Source of the DNA: Augochlora pura
Taxonomy: Eukaryota; Arthropoda; Insecta; Hymenoptera; Halictidae
Direction of reading: 5' to 3'
DNA: 64,000 nt
Assembly: GCF_028453695.1 (NCBI RefSeq)
Contig: NC_135773.1
Location: forward strand, 13,020,001 to 13,084,000
Shown here: positions 13,490-27,790 of the stretch, piece after piece
Numbering within the stretch: the stretch's first letter is position 1
How the letters are laid out: every line of letters begins with the position of its first letter
Made by a program: the position numbers and the translations under genes
The notes under the pieces: model-generated
The model's database searches: none
The model's input: the letters and a program-made list of their open reading frames with translations, nothing else
What the model was told of the DNA's origin: nothing

Positions 13490-16400
13490 TTACCTTCGAT
13501 GTGTAATTACTTAACATGCCAAACGGTTTATACTCATTAATTACTAAATAAATAAGCAAATAAATTCTGGATCGAGTTCGGAAATCCGGTGTTTAAGAAT
13601 TGAATGCGGATGCTTACTCGATGAACGCAAAGTTAAATTGAATGAAACTCCGTCCGGAATTTCCATAAATTCGGAGGATCCATGACGAGCGCCGACGATA
13701 TTCAAATCGTCGACGACGCGCTTTGTAAATTGACTCCTGACAATTCATGGAAATTTATACGGTCCTGGCCGTTCCCGCTCCACATTCTGGAATGCTCGCG
13801 ATTTTTTTTTTAAGAAGGCGACGTTGCCCCGAGCTCGTAAAATATCGTCGGAGAAAACCGGTACCCGCAGTAAATTCTCCACGTCTAGTTATCGTTGTTA
13901 TTGTTGTAGAACGCGTTGACTCGATGCTAGCGGAATTTCGTGCGGAGTGCCAACCACTTTTCTCGAGTGAACTTCTGTCGTTGAGAATCATGCGGATCCG
14001 TACCTATTCGCATTTTTTTCTGGTGTGAGTACGAATTCGCGAACTTTAACGCCAACAAATTCCGTGAAATTTCCAAACCCGCGGCAACGCTCTCGAGGAC
14101 TGTATTATCGTTCGAAACATGAACGTTAATCAATTGAATTAAATGTTAATCAGAACGTCCAGCGATGGTGCGGCAAGTTTGATCAACCCTCGAACCCTAA
14201 TTTAATCTAAACGATGCTTGTAACAAGTCTGTGCTTTACTCGGCAATTCTACAGAACATATTTTTAAAGATAATTTTACAGACTTAGTAAGATTTGCTGA
14301 AGTCCTTTAAGGAAAGTTCGCGGTGGTCGTTAAATTTCGCGAAGTTCTTAGCGCAATTCAATCATTAAGAACAATCCTCTTTATTCTTTAATAACAAGAT
14401 GGCTTCTTCGAGAGCGTTTCACCTGTCCTTCGACCTGAAGTTTCGCGAACTAACTCTGAATTTTTCACTCGATAACAACGTTTTCTACGAAACTTTTCAT
14501 TTCTGTTCGTATATGAAAATCGTTAAACTTATCGCACTGTAGCTAAGATTTCACTGTAATGTCTTTACTCTTACATCAAAACAATCTGTTGAATTCCCAT
14601 AAAGCAAACGGCATTCTGATTTGATTTTCTCTTGAATCGTTCGGCAAAATAGCGCCGTGAAATCCGATGTTTCTAATGCAACAGCCTAGCATTTCGCGAA
14701 AGGAAATTAAACGCAGGATGCGTGACAAGTGTCGTTTAACTTCAAGCAGCCAGACTGTGGGAGCGCAGCGAATTGGAACAACGATATAATTTCTGTCTTT
14801 ATCTTGATCTCTGTCTTGGAAGCTACGCGAAACTTCGAATTTAACGGCGACTATGACAAAGATTCATGTCTCAAGAATTCTTCTTCAGGTTCACTAACGT
14901 TCGCACACATCGCCTTTACTATTGCGCAATAAATTGCTGGGCCCTCGATTATTCATGAGTATAAATCCATAATGTTATCAGCCGACGACGCAAGAAACAC
15001 GATAGTACGCGTGGACACTGTCTTCGGAAATCATTTTTATCGCAACGTAGATTCTTTCCAATCAGAATTTTATTACACACGAAATACTATCTTTTCATTG
15101 TCGTCCTCAATGCATCTAACTCAGCACCGATCCTGTGCCATGCAAATAGCAATTAACAATTAAACTTGCAATTGTTTGTCGCAATTAACGATAAAAGTAG
15201 AAATCACTACTCTCAATACAAAGATACAATAAGGTAATAAATGTAATAAAGGCTGTATCTTTCCAATTCTGTTAAAAAATCAACAATTATGTTAATTGTT
15301 TCTTTCGATTAATTTAATCGTCGATTTTACAATGATTAATGTTTTTAACCGGTTAATTCGCTGACATTTCGACGATTAATAACTGCAATCATTTTAATTA
15401 TGAGTAAAATTTTGAATCAATTATTTGATCAATCTCCTATTTACTTTCACAAAATAGAGAGGAAAGATTGACAAATTGAGTGTTTGGAAGATGAAACACG
15501 GAACTTAAAAATGACAAATAATACGTAAAATGCATAAAGAATACATCAAACATAACTTTGAGAGGAAGTTTAGAACTTTATGATAAATAGTATATGTATC
15601 TTTGAAATTGTGTTAAGAACGACAGAACGTAACAGCGGCTTAAGTAATAGATGAAGTCGAGAGAAACGACCGAGAGATGGTCGAGATGATTAATGTAAAC
15701 TGATTAAACAATAATGATAAAACTCACTTGAAGCTCAACCCGTGGACCTTGACAACCTCTGGGGATTCCTCGCAGGAGAGACAACTCAACCATCGCAAAC
15801 ATTCGATGAACATTGTCGCGGTGAGACGATCGGCACGGTATCAAAACGCCTGGAGGCGCGACGGTAACGATAGCATATGCACTCTTTACACTTTCCTTTT
15901 CGATCAGTTTCCGAGCCGCAGTTTTACTGACGGCCCGACAGACACTGTTCACGATCTTGCCGATGGTATTATATCATCGGCGCGCCGCAGCATGCTTCAC
16001 TTTTCAGATCGCCTTGCGAAACCGTCAGAATCGCCAGCAACTGCACGATGGGATTTCGGTGAAACTGTTTCTGGACACACCATTTCAATTTTCAGACGAT
16101 GCACGACTTAGAAAAAACAACACTGATTATGCTTCTGGAAATAATAATCTAAATCCAGAATGAATAATATTATAAATTTAAACCGTCGATAATGTGGAAT
16201 TTTTACTAGGAGTTTATGTTTCTAAAATTAAACATACTATTACTGATTAAATAGACGGTTTTAAATAATAGAATTCAGGTATAGATACGTGTTACTAAAC
16301 CTCGTTATTTTCAATGTTCTTAAAATAGTTGTTTCAAATGCTACTTTAAAAGTCACTTACACCAGATAAGAGCTTTTATTCGTTTCACCTATTCTATTTA

Positions 16401-19400
16401 TCTAATTTCATTAGACACTATTCATAGCTCCAAACAGTATTTCATCCGACACTGCATCACTTTCCACAAATCTTATTCAAATCCTTTCTCGAAGTTCTTC
16501 AGTTTTGGTAAAGTCTGAAAATGGTATTTTAAACATTCCTGTCAATCACTTCTATTCGCAAAAATTCAAATGATCCTAAGCTATAGCATTTTATCAATTT
16601 ACATCACTTTATTACGTCATTCGTCAAATTTTACGAATTTATAACGAAGGACTGCGATTAGATGAATACACTTTTCAGGGATTCCACCGAGAATTGTTTA
16701 AGAAGTACGAGAAATATTGTTTCTAATAATTTTACGCTTGATAAATCGCGCACAAGCTTCGCGCATAAGGAACGCCATAGGCTTGTTCAACCATTTAATG
16801 GCAACTGAAGCATGAACAGTGAGAAGGTTACGTTTTCCAAACATTCACGAATTCTGTCGACTAGCCACGAAGGACAACCGAAGAAAGCCACGCTTTTTCA
16901 AGGTGCTCGCAGCAGACAAGTTTAAATTTGTTTGAAAACTGAAAGATAATATGATGATAGGACCCCGAATTGTTTGACACTTTGACGGCCGCGAAATTCT
17001 CACGTTGGCATGTTTTAAATAAACCGCACTTAAAAACGAAAGATATGCAAACAACTGCGATTGGTTAATAAGCTGATAATAACTCTAGGAATTTTTCTGA
17101 AAAAGTGAACACGTTACATGCCTTCTCCACAGACTGAACTGCATCTTACATATTATTTGCATTGCCTAAAAATATAAAACACTAAATAAAAAATTTGATT
17201 TTTTAAATTTTGTTACTTGTTTGATAGAATCCCCCTTTGAAATCCTAAAAATCCGCGTATGTTTGTTATCATAATCTGATTGTTAGTTTTGAAAATTTTA
17301 AACGATTTTTAAAAAGTGGATTCGTTTTCTAAACGAGTACTCGCATATGTTGCATAGATTACAGTAATTTTTTAAAGAATTCCAAATAGAAATTAAGAAT
17401 ATTGATACATTGCTCGCGAATTTGTTAAAATTGCCAAAGGGCGAAGTTTCTATTTGGCTATGTTTTTCTACGATTGATGCAGATTTGTATCTTGTATAAA
17501 TTAATAATAACGACAACAATGTGTGTACGATTTAAACCGTCTCTTTCATCTTGGAATCAAGCGACTATTCACAGAACAAATGTAAGAACCTAACAGTAAG
17601 AGAAAGGTATTGCTTTAGCAGCGAAACAATTCGTCGGTTCGACTCGTTAACGATGGATCGATGAAGTTGCATTCTTTGCGCGACAATCCTTGTTTCCCAC
17701 AATGCAGCTCAGTCTCCGTTTTGTTTGTGAATCCGTCGGTGAAATTACGCGGCCAACATAATTGCACGGGGATGCATAAAAGAAAGCGGTGGAAGCCGGC
17801 CGGTGTGCACAGCCTGAATGAAGCATTCATAAACGGTTGTTTGTCACGCGTGAATTAGCACGTCGCATATTGTACAACGCCGGGATTATGTGAACCGTGG
17901 TCGGCAATTACGCGCTTGCGACACTCGGACGCGAATTAATGCATCGGTTTCTTAACAGCCGATGGTCACCAGCGATAAAGTTGCAATTTCCTTGCCGTCA
18001 TCCCTCTTCTGGGATACTACGCGATTCATCCGCGATGGCGTTGTAATTTGTTCCACAAAACAGAGAGAACGAAATTGTTACCGAAAAGTTTGGAAATTAT
18101 TTGAATTTGAATTTGTACATTATAATTTTATAACAGGGGAAAATTGATCTCAAGGGTGTGAGAATAGAAACTTAGTCTTTTAAAATGTGCACAGGCACAA
18201 TATTTTCAGATTTTTTTGCCTGATGTTACAAGAGTAAGTGTTTTTCATTTCGTGGAGTAGTTCATATCAAAACAGTGAATAGTGGTCGCAGAGATATATG
18301 TTTTATTCATGAAGGCAAATAGAAATGCGACAAATTGTGAAATTCCCCAGATTGAATTCAAACAGTCTAAACGATAGGAATTGTTAATTGCTGCGCACTC
18401 GACGAACGATTCGTTACTCTAAATCGCGTTATCGATTAACGTGACTTTTCCAGGAGTATTCCTTTCCTGTTAACTTCTTCAATGACGACTTTTACGACTG
18501 CTGAAAAGTGAATTTGCACTCAGGTTTCAATTATTTAGAACTGATATTCAATGATGTTTTACCGTGCTGTCATAATTTTTCAATAACTGTGCATTAAATT
18601 GTTCGAGATTTGCAATCGTTTCAGATTTAGTCAACAACCGATGACACAACAAATCAACATACTCTGGCCATTATAACATAAGGAAAACTTCGTACATCGT
18701 CGCAAAAGATGCCTGACATGTTTACCATCCGCTTCAGAACATTCCCCGCAGCTTTTCGCCTACTAGAAAATCGTAGTCCTTCGAAAATTCCACGGATCCC
18801 CACATTTCCGAAAGTTTCGGGACGCACGACTGCATATCTCGAGTTTTAATTACTGCGCAATTTCGAAACTATTCGCCCCTGTGTATCGTCGTATATTTCC
18901 CAATTTTTTCTCATTTTAAATACGATATACCGCACCCTTAATTACAGCTATCTACGTGAAATTAAAATAAAAATCTCGATCTCGATAAAATAAGCTAAAA
19001 TTAAATTCTTCTGTTACTGTCTCTCTCGGATACGCTGCGACCCGGTAAAGAATTTTTAGGATCACGACCTCAACAGCATTAATAACACGTTCACAGTCTC
19101 GGATTCCAGTTATGTAGGTCGTGATAACGTTGACTGAAAAGGTCAGTCACGTCTGTTATAATTCAAAAGGATGATACCGGCAAGATTAACCTGAGAGCCA
19201 TTTTCGGCCAGGTGAAAACGTCCACGGTCCACGAATCTTCATCTAAAATCAAATTCTTTATTATAAACCATAAGAGATAAGAACCCGCAGATATATATTT
19301 CTTTTCTTCGCGATTTCAATTTAATAGTTCTAATGCGACAATTTTTCTCATAAATGCGTAACATCCGCAGTGTCGTAACGGGGCGGCGGCAGCGTGCCAA

Positions 19401-20400
19401 ACGTTACCAGTCTGTTAGATCATTCATGGTAGTTATACAAGTTTCAATGTCACAGCGATTAACACTACCAACAGCCAATGCAGTAAAGATTTCGTAAAAT
19501 TCTAGCAGTATCCGTTGCTCAGAAAATAGCATAGAGAAAAGGATAGAAGCAATTTTCGCCAACCCATCCACGTTAACACCCTCGCAGAAGTAGGGTAAAC
19601 GCGTTTCCTTTATCGGCAGAAACGAACCCTTTCTATTAGCCTCAATTTCAAGGAAACGAGAGACCTTAACAAAAAACGTTTAACTATATGTAAGTATAAA
19701 ATATTTCACTGTAATACGATAGAACGTCGGAAATAATCAGTCTGTTGACCAAAATATAATGCAAGATTGGCATAGATTTTACGAAACGAAAATTGTTAAT
19801 TACAATCATTAGTTTATAAGTTTAATTATCAATAGTTTTACTATGTTCTCAAAACGATAACTTTAGAAGCAGTTCTTACACAATACTAATCTAAATAATT
19901 TATAGATAAAATCGTAGTCGTTATCGATCAATTGACCTCCAATTCTAAAGTGACTATTACAAACCTGTCGATGCATAATCTGTTCGGCCACGGATTTCCA
20001 CGATTTTATATCAGGAAGACCGAAGAAAAACTTAATTTAAATGTTACACGAGAGGAAAACAACACGTGTTTCTCTATAAATATCAGGGCTCGACAATCGG
20101 CGGCTGTGCGAACAGCGCCCCGTGAGTATCGCGCTCGATTAAACGGATTTAAAGAGGTGTCAATGGTACACCGTTGCAAACAGGTGTAATAATATTCGCA
20201 GCGCATCCTCGATACAACAGAAGCATTAATCGTCGGCGTTTCGCGTACGTTTCGCGACCGATCCTGCAGCTTTACTAAATACACTTCAAATTCTGTTCGC
20301 GGTACGGGCATGCCGCCGATATTACCGCCACCCGCCGGGTCTCGAATTCAATTATTCTGTAACTCCCCGGGGCCGGTCCGCATCAAATTTTTACGCGCCT
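13490..20400. other. No gene recognised
   Basis: Alternating AT-rich DNA and GC-richer blocks (13.7-14.1, 15.7-16.1, 17.6-18.0, 20.1-20.4 kb). The best frame, 127 codons at 15728-16111, is overlapped by an antisense frame and has no domain or plausible splice partners. Confidence 0.5.
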
Positions 20401-20401
20401 G

Positions 20402-20485
20402 TTACGCTTCGGTTGCGCTTCGATTATTGCGCTTCGATTAATGGGCTTCGATTAATGCGCTTTAATTATTACGCTTTGATTACGC
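20402..20485. repeat. Tandem repeat, unit 13-14 bp (GCGCTTCGATTAAT)
   Basis: Six diverged units start near 20402, 20415, 20429, 20443, 20457 and 20470, each a version of gcgcttcgattaat. Confidence 0.85.
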
Positions 20486-20489
20486 GCGG

Positions 20490-22780
20490 CTGAATTCGAT
20501 CGCGCGACGCTATCGATAACCGGCGAGTGTTCTCAGCAAAGTCTAATTAGGTAGTTGTTTCCGAAACTCTTCGGCAACGCTGACTTTCTGTGCTCCAGAG
20601 TGCTGTTACCGGCGCCAAACCGCGGCTAGTATCGTTTGTTACGCTGCTAACAAGGTATGGAATAGAGTTAATCCGTTTTGTGGCGACTGCGGATCTGGTG
20701 CATTTATGACGGAAATTTCGAACGGTGAAAGGGTTGAATGTGTACTATTTTTCCTTTATTGAAATGGTTCAGCAATGAAATTTCTATAAACATGCAATGA
20801 TAATCTTACATTTCGACTGAACAGACATGAAGTCTGCGTAAACCAGTTGTTACGCTGTTTTTAATGGAAACGGAAACGAAGCCACTTCGGATGAACTTCT
20901 TTTGTTCCGGTTTCATTGTAAATATTGAAATTAAGGAAATTATCTAGAGAATTAAATAGATCAAATTACATAAAACAATGAAAGAATGTATTTAAAGAAT
21001 GTCAAAATCTATATTATTCTGCAGAAAATGGAATAAATGTCCCCGGAGCTTTTGTATTTTTTTCAACTAATGCAAACAATGTTCATTCAGCGTGCTAATC
21101 TCCTCTCTGGCAATAATAACGAAAATATCATTCTAGAATTGTTTGTTCACCAGCAAGCTCCAGTACTAAAGCGTTACAAAATAATACTTTGATTGGACGA
21201 TCAACAGAAATAATAAATAGGACAGAGAAGTGGCAAAAGAAGTGTATCAATGCACAAACGATTCATTTACAACGGACCTGCGTTTTGCATGACGTAATAA
21301 AAGAGATAGAACGAAGTATAAAGCACAATTAAATTCCACATTATTCCAGCAGAACGTTCACGTGTTAAAATCATCGACAGAGGCGATTGAGAATTTTTTG
21401 AATTTCTCTCTTTGTGAATTATACTACGGAAAACGTTGCCCGGCACAAAGGCTAGCGATGAATGTATAATAAATGGAAAGATGCTGGAGCGTAATCGTTA
21501 ATAGTAAACGTTATAATTGCGATCGATTTATTCTTCGAGGAGGATAACGAAAATGGCTGCTCGAGTAGCCGGAACAAAGCCGGTGAATTTTTTCACCGTA
21601 GATTCATTTTTCGTTTTTACAGTTCTGTGCGACTAGCGAGCATAAGGCGTGCTTTATTTTTCGTTCTGGAATTTAATCTAAACGAAATCGAATGAAAACA
21701 TTCAGATCAACTTTCGAAAGAGTTAACTTTCGTACTAGAATGGAGTACCAAGAAAATATTCGGAAGTAAAAGTAGGATAGAGGACGGGGAGTTGGTCCAA
21801 CCTCTTGGTTCAATCACTTTAAACATACTAACTTCTTAATTTGTTTTCCTTGCGTTTTTGTCTTACTTTCGAGACCACGTGGAACCGTAATCTGACTATT
21901 AAGAAGTTTATATAACGAGTCACCATCTAGAAAACCGATCAAGAAAACATTTCTTCCTTTCTGCTTCGAAAGATTCCAGGCTTCTTTGTAAAACATATTT
22001 TCAAAATTTCTTAAAACTAAACTGCTAACCATTATACAGTTTCCCGATGTCACACGCTGTTTTACCAGAATTAAAATTAGAAAGTAATTTGCTGTAAAAC
22101 TAAGAGATTACTCGTTGCAAAAAGAAAAGAAAAATACTATTAGACATTGTTAGCTTCCATATATGTTCATTTACTAATAAAATATGTAAAAGAAAAAAAA
22201 AATATTTCACGTCGTACTCGTGCTGACGTTTCATGTCTAATTGAACTTCACGAGGTGCTTACGCTTAATTAGGCAAACAACATTATTCGAAGTGTCGTCC
22301 ACGGAACATATAGCTCATCTAATTTTAGAACTGTATGGTCAATACTGAAAGAAATGTTTGCTTCGTTAAAAACGGTAATAACAAAATATTTTTAGTGGAG
22401 AAACTTTTGTATCCTTCATGTAAGTGTAGCGAAAATTACTGAAATCGGTTAGCAATGTACATAGACTGGAATCCAATGCGACTTCGAATTCAACTATTCA
22501 AGTTTCTCGAGGAGTCTGATTAAAATGCATGCGTTAGTTCAGATTCGATGCGGATGGATCTTAATAATCGGCCGGAACGAGTTTCGGACAATAAACAGAG
22601 ACATCTGTTCCCTTTGGAACCGACACAATTTTTCATATGCATATTACACTCGAAAGCAAATTAATCTTTATACGGATAACTAGACACTCAGATATCTCGG
22701 ACTTTGGAAATATAACGAATTAGATGTTCATTATTTCAAAAATTACACGTTTCACATTATTCGAAATCAACAATATCTGG
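20490..22780. other. No gene recognised
   Basis: Mostly AT-rich. At 20.68-20.71 kb gcgactgcggatctgg resembles an end of repeat family A. A 79-codon minus-strand frame at 21814-22053 has no recognisable domain. Confidence 0.5.
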
Positions 22781-22782
22781 AT

Positions 22783-22864
22783 CAAAGTTGGCCAAAAAAT
22801 CATCTGATTTGTAATAATTTATAATAATTAATTAAGTAATCCGATTACTTTTCGCCCAACTTTG
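22783..22864. mobile_element. Short hAT-like miniature element (82 bp)
   Basis: The left end CAAAGTTGGCCAAAAAATCA and the right end read on the other strand CAAAGTTGGGCGAAAAGTAA are inverted repeats matching at 9 of 9 then 4 of 5 bases and beyond. The flanks atctggat and gtctggtt match at 6 of 8, consistent with an aged 8-bp target duplication, the hAT signature. Confidence 0.65.
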
Positions 22865-22869
22865 GTCTG

Positions 22870-24710
22870 GTTCCAGATTTTGATCACACCCGAACTTTGA
22901 AGCTTCATCAGCACCGAAATTCTAAGCACTATCGTGAAACCAATTTTATGATTTTACCAATGTGCCAAGGTTTAAAAAATCGCAGCTCGTTTAATTATTA
23001 AGTTTGCACTAAACATATTTATTTTTAAACTTATTTTGATTACCATTGCTCTTTACACGTTTTTTATTATTAATAAAAACAGATCCGTTTAAGAAATTTT
23101 TGTTTAACGATGATCACATGGTGTTTATTGTTTCCTACACTTTTGATACACTTGTTGTGTCTTTGGTCATCGGTGTACTTCTCGCGTATTATGTTCACTG
23201 ACAAGCAAACGAATCACTAGTGAGCCACGCGCGTAAAAATTACAATCTGGTAACGCGACCGGTAAGAACACGAATCGCGAATCAATACTGCGAGGTATAC
23301 TGCGTTTGAAGCCTTCGGAAGGAACACTATAGTGGACGTGTTCCCGTCTTTCTTTCCAGTTTGTTGTCTCTCACCGGTTCTCCCTCCCCTTCGACTGACT
23401 GCATAAACAGGCGACACCGGTATGCATTTGGCCAACTCATTACGATCGTCGCGAGTTCTTTGTTGACTTCGCGAAATCATTTAGCTTACGCTGACTACCG
23501 TTAACGCCGAGAATCAACTTTCATGAAATTGGAGCAAATTCGGGACTTCAGCTTCCCTTGTGAAGTCAGAGAAATTAGTTTACTAGGTAACTTGCAAATC
23601 GAATTTTAAACAATTTAGAAGTTGCTTCTTGTAAGCTTTTTACCTACGCCTCCGTTGAAAATTTAAAAATTTTCTTCTCCAGATCTCTTTTTCGAAGTTT
23701 CCCAGGTCAGTTATAATTTTTGCGATGCACGATATGATCGGAACCAGTTGCATAAATTAATTACAGCGGATTATAAACTAGCGGACCATTACCGCAGCTA
23801 TCATTCGCTATTAAACAAAAACGGTGATGAAGATCGACAGCAGTTAATAGCGATGATAATTGCGGTAGTCGGTCGGCTAGTAAAAGAGGGAATGTAAGCA
23901 CAAAAGTGCTTACTTGTCGCGTGAAGACTATGGATATATAATATTTAACAGCGTTTAAATCATATTCTGTATTTTTGTCACAATTTCTCGACGAAGCGTT
24001 CCTTTTTTCCTGTAGAATACACTGTCTAACTAATATATACGAAAAAATGCGGAACATCCTGTATATTACTTATTGCACTTTCTTTCTATATTTAAGTTTT
24101 GTCTTAGTTTCAAATTTCTCTACTTTATCCGTCGTTACGTTACAGTTACAAAATTACTTTCTCTCACTGCGACAAAGGATTTATTCCATCGATAAATAAA
24201 GTTATTGTTACTTTCTTATAAAACATTGATGCTTTCAATTCACAAACGTACGTTTGTCCGTCACAGGAACAACTATTAAACATTTCCTCTAGAAGTTTTC
24301 CGCGGACATTTACAATTGACTGCACTCACACGCGTGTCCTTAACTTGCATACACCGAATACGCGTAGAAATGCGTCGAAGCACCATTTTCCCATTAATTA
24401 CTCCTCCCTTCGCTTTTGCAGTGGAGTTCTCCGCCTATTATTATTTCTACAGTAAAATACAATGTTTCCATCAAGCCCGATGTTTCCAATTACCCATCGG
24501 TCAGATGAAATCCATCGGATTACTTGAGCCTTTGCGTATACACAGTGAACTGCGTTTTCTGTATTTCAAGCATTTTATACATTTATAATAACAATGAATG
24601 AGCGATATATTTAATGCGCATCAATTAAAAGTTGTGCGTATAATTATTTTCATAGATGCTATTGTATCGTGCGATAAAATATGTGAAAATGTGTGAAAAA
24701 AAGCAAAAAG
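22870..24710. other. No gene recognised
   Basis: AT-rich with a GC-richer patch at 23.2-23.5 kb that contains ACACCGGTATGCATTTGG, again resembling part of the element at 24.7 kb. Frames of 87-98 codons show no domain. Confidence 0.5.
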
Positions 24711-24720
24711 ATCAATTTAA

Positions 24721-24907
24721 CACTAAACCGACCGTATAATAAACTCGACCGGTATGCATTACCTCATGGAAGGAAAAAGATCCAATTTATTTAGGTGTTG
24801 TACAAATTTTTTTTATAATAGCTGCTTCATTAATGTATAACGTCTTTATAACTTTTATATTTGTAGCATCAGGAACCGGTCATCTGACTGTAGCAGAATT
24901 AGTGTTA
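24721..24907. mobile_element. TTAA-flanked miniature element, family B copy 2 (187 bp)
   Basis: TTAA at 24717-24720 and 24908-24911. The left end is CACTAAACCGACCG; the right end read inward is TAACACTAATTC. It shares its central segment and overall length with the copy at 13.3 kb. Confidence 0.6.
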
Positions 24908-24914
24908 TTAAAAG

Positions 24915-27785
24915 TGTCAAACTGGTTCTCATATTCGAAACCTATTTTTGAAATTTGCTAATCTACATACTTTTAGTTTTTCCTTTATCACGAAGATACG
25001 TAATTCTTTTGTCTGTATTTTCTAATACACGTGCATCTACTTTCAATAAAAATGTTTTTAATAAGAAAATTATTATTTTAAAAAGATGTGTCTCGTATTA
25101 AGCACATTTGGCCTATATAAAAAACATAAATCTTTTGTATGTTCTAGAATATTAATAAAGACAGAGAAGTTATACTTAGCTATAAAAGAAATCACAAAAA
25201 GGACCGTTCTATTTGCTTTCGCACAAAGATCCATTGTTCGCGCGATTTAATAATACCAGACCCAGGATTGCACAAGATCCGCCTATCCCACGCTTTCGGT
25301 TCGATGCAAATGATCGTAGGAATACCATTTTGAACAGAGATTCCTACAGCACAGTTAACGCAGAAAAATTATTTCATCGATCATGCATCCAGCGTCCTAA
25401 GCGAGATACGATCGAATCATCTCCATTAACTCTGTTCTAGCATCAGCAGAGATCTCCAGTTTCAGGGACAAATTTTTTTCACGTGTTCGTTGGTTGCAGG
25501 TGCGTCAACATTTTTTTGTGACGTGATTACAAGTGATCGTAAACCGATTGCCATACATAGTCGCGATCACGTAAGCCGGTTTCATGTCCTCCACAATGCC
25601 AGCACAAGGTTGCACATTTCATCTTATGTTCCGAAAAAAGAGCCACTATTTTTCTGTATTTTCTTTTTGAAAAATTCAGAATCGTTCTTGGTACCTTGTA
25701 AGCTGCTTTTGAACTCCGTTGAGAAGTTAATAGTCTTGGGAATGGAACGTGAGTCGCTTTTGCATCTATTCAGCTTTCGAACGCTGCAGCTTTCTGTTTC
25801 AAATATACTTTTCTTATTAAGACAACTGCAGCTTTGTTCGAAGCTTATTTTCGGTACAGAGAAGTGCCGAGTACTTAGATCAGGGAGTAAATGGGTTGCA
25901 ATCTTAAGACTCTTGAGTTGAGGGAAGGTACATAAATGCTTGCAGGTGCGCCGTAGATCCTCGTGAAAATCGTCTGCATCCGTTTATTAGTTTATTACAT
26001 TAGAGATAATGTAACAGCATTTATTAATTGTTTTTATGTCTTTACTGTTTTGCATTTGTCTTGCTGATTGTTTTCATAAATGTATAAAATATACAATATT
26101 ATTTATGGATCTACGGCATCATTTTTGTAAAATACAAGAGTACAACATCAAAAACCATGCAATTATGAGAATGAATATATTTCTTCGTCCGATTTTTACA
26201 AAACAGCCTCTGGAAGTAGCTTGTATGTTCGGCTTGATTTTTGATCAATCTAATCCTTTTAAACCCTAGTCCTTTTATCACAGAAATGAAGTCATCTATT
26301 GTTCGAAATATCTGTTGTACAATTCTGTTATTCTTCAGATACTCTCGTTCTAACATTCCTATTCTACGGAAATCAGTAGATAATTGTTTCAATGCATTTT
26401 TAACATCGAACAACACGAATCCTATTTATTAGGTACGCATCGGGATGCAAACTGACGCATTTTAAAATGCAGCCACTGTTGTCTCGCTTTGGAAGTCGAG
26501 GGTGTATCCTGAACTGCGAACAAACACGAGGAAAACAGTGGGATGGATACTGAAAAGTATCGTCGAATGGAAACACCGACGGATTTTCGTACCGCTTCGA
26601 GCGTCCGCTGCTTTTGTGCACGACAGCGTTGCATAAATCGCAGCCACTTTACCAGTGAATAAAATACACAAGCTTCGTGCTTCGGCGGTTATATTGTCTT
26701 AACTACGCGTCCAGCGTTGCAGAAGTAGCTGGAATTATTCAGCGTGTGTTCGAGTCATTAACGGACGGATGATAAAACGTTCGGAATCGGATGTCGATCG
26801 CAGGAATCCGCGATTGCTTCGGCAAGCAAGATTGCACGTGCAAAATTACGAGCTCGGTGAAGTATAGCAAACACCGAAAGTGAATGTATAGTTCTCAAAG
26901 CATAGACGCAAGATTTGCGAAGCACTGAAAGCAGCTGTTTTCTATCAGTTTATAAAAATAACAACAAGATATTTATTCGGATTTTTAACCAGTCTTATTT
27001 TAATATTCGTTGCAAGTAACACATAATTGAATAATCGAGAATTCAAAAATTAGTGATCCAATTAGTGTTGATAGTAAAGAATGTTTCTAATGAGAAGCAA
27101 TAAATGTGCTACGACAAAAGAATGACTAAGTAAAATTCGAAACTGCAAACAAATTAAAATAATTTTCAAAAATCTCGATCTTATCTCCATCTTGCTAAAA
27201 TTGTTAAGAAAACAATTTCTACCTCGTTATCGTCTGTTGCAATTCGCAGAGAACATTTATATGTTACATGCGAATCTGAAGTTTAATAATCGCTTACTCG
27301 CAGCAGATTTATATAAATTATTTTGACCGGTTTAAATAATAAAAAATATCCGTTCAAATTATAGCGTTACAGAAATATGAATTCTCAATATCAACTTCTG
27401 CTATGCAAATGATAATGATTCTTCGAAATATAGCGGGCGTGTTAGAATTAACTCGATTAATTCCAAAGCTTTGTTCGATACAGCATCTGTTTGCTCTAAC
27501 ATGCCCTGACATACATGTATTTAGGAGTAATCCGTTGGATCTACATTACAGAACAAAATTGCCATCCAATATAATGATTTAAGCCTTCCCAGAAAACTGG
27601 GGCACATGGTGCGCTAACAGAGACAACCTCCTGCGATGTTTTGAAGCCCACGAGATCGGTAGAGTGTCCGTTTCCAAAAATCCAATCCTTTTCTGTTCAC
27701 CTATAAATGCTTCGTCGAAATTTTGTTCTATGTTCTTTGGAATGCGACATCTGGATTAAGCGTGCTCCAGTACATAAATTATGTT
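24915..27785. other. No gene recognised; two protein-like but unassigned frames
   Basis: A 143-codon plus-strand frame (25490-25921) and a 101-codon minus-strand frame (26111-26416, charged, e.g. LKQLSTDFRRIGMLEREY) are the least random-looking here. Neither matches a family I recognise, has splice partners I could place, or is free of overlapping antisense frames. Decayed transposon coding sequence is possible. Confidence 0.4.
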
Positions 27786-27790
27786 GATCA

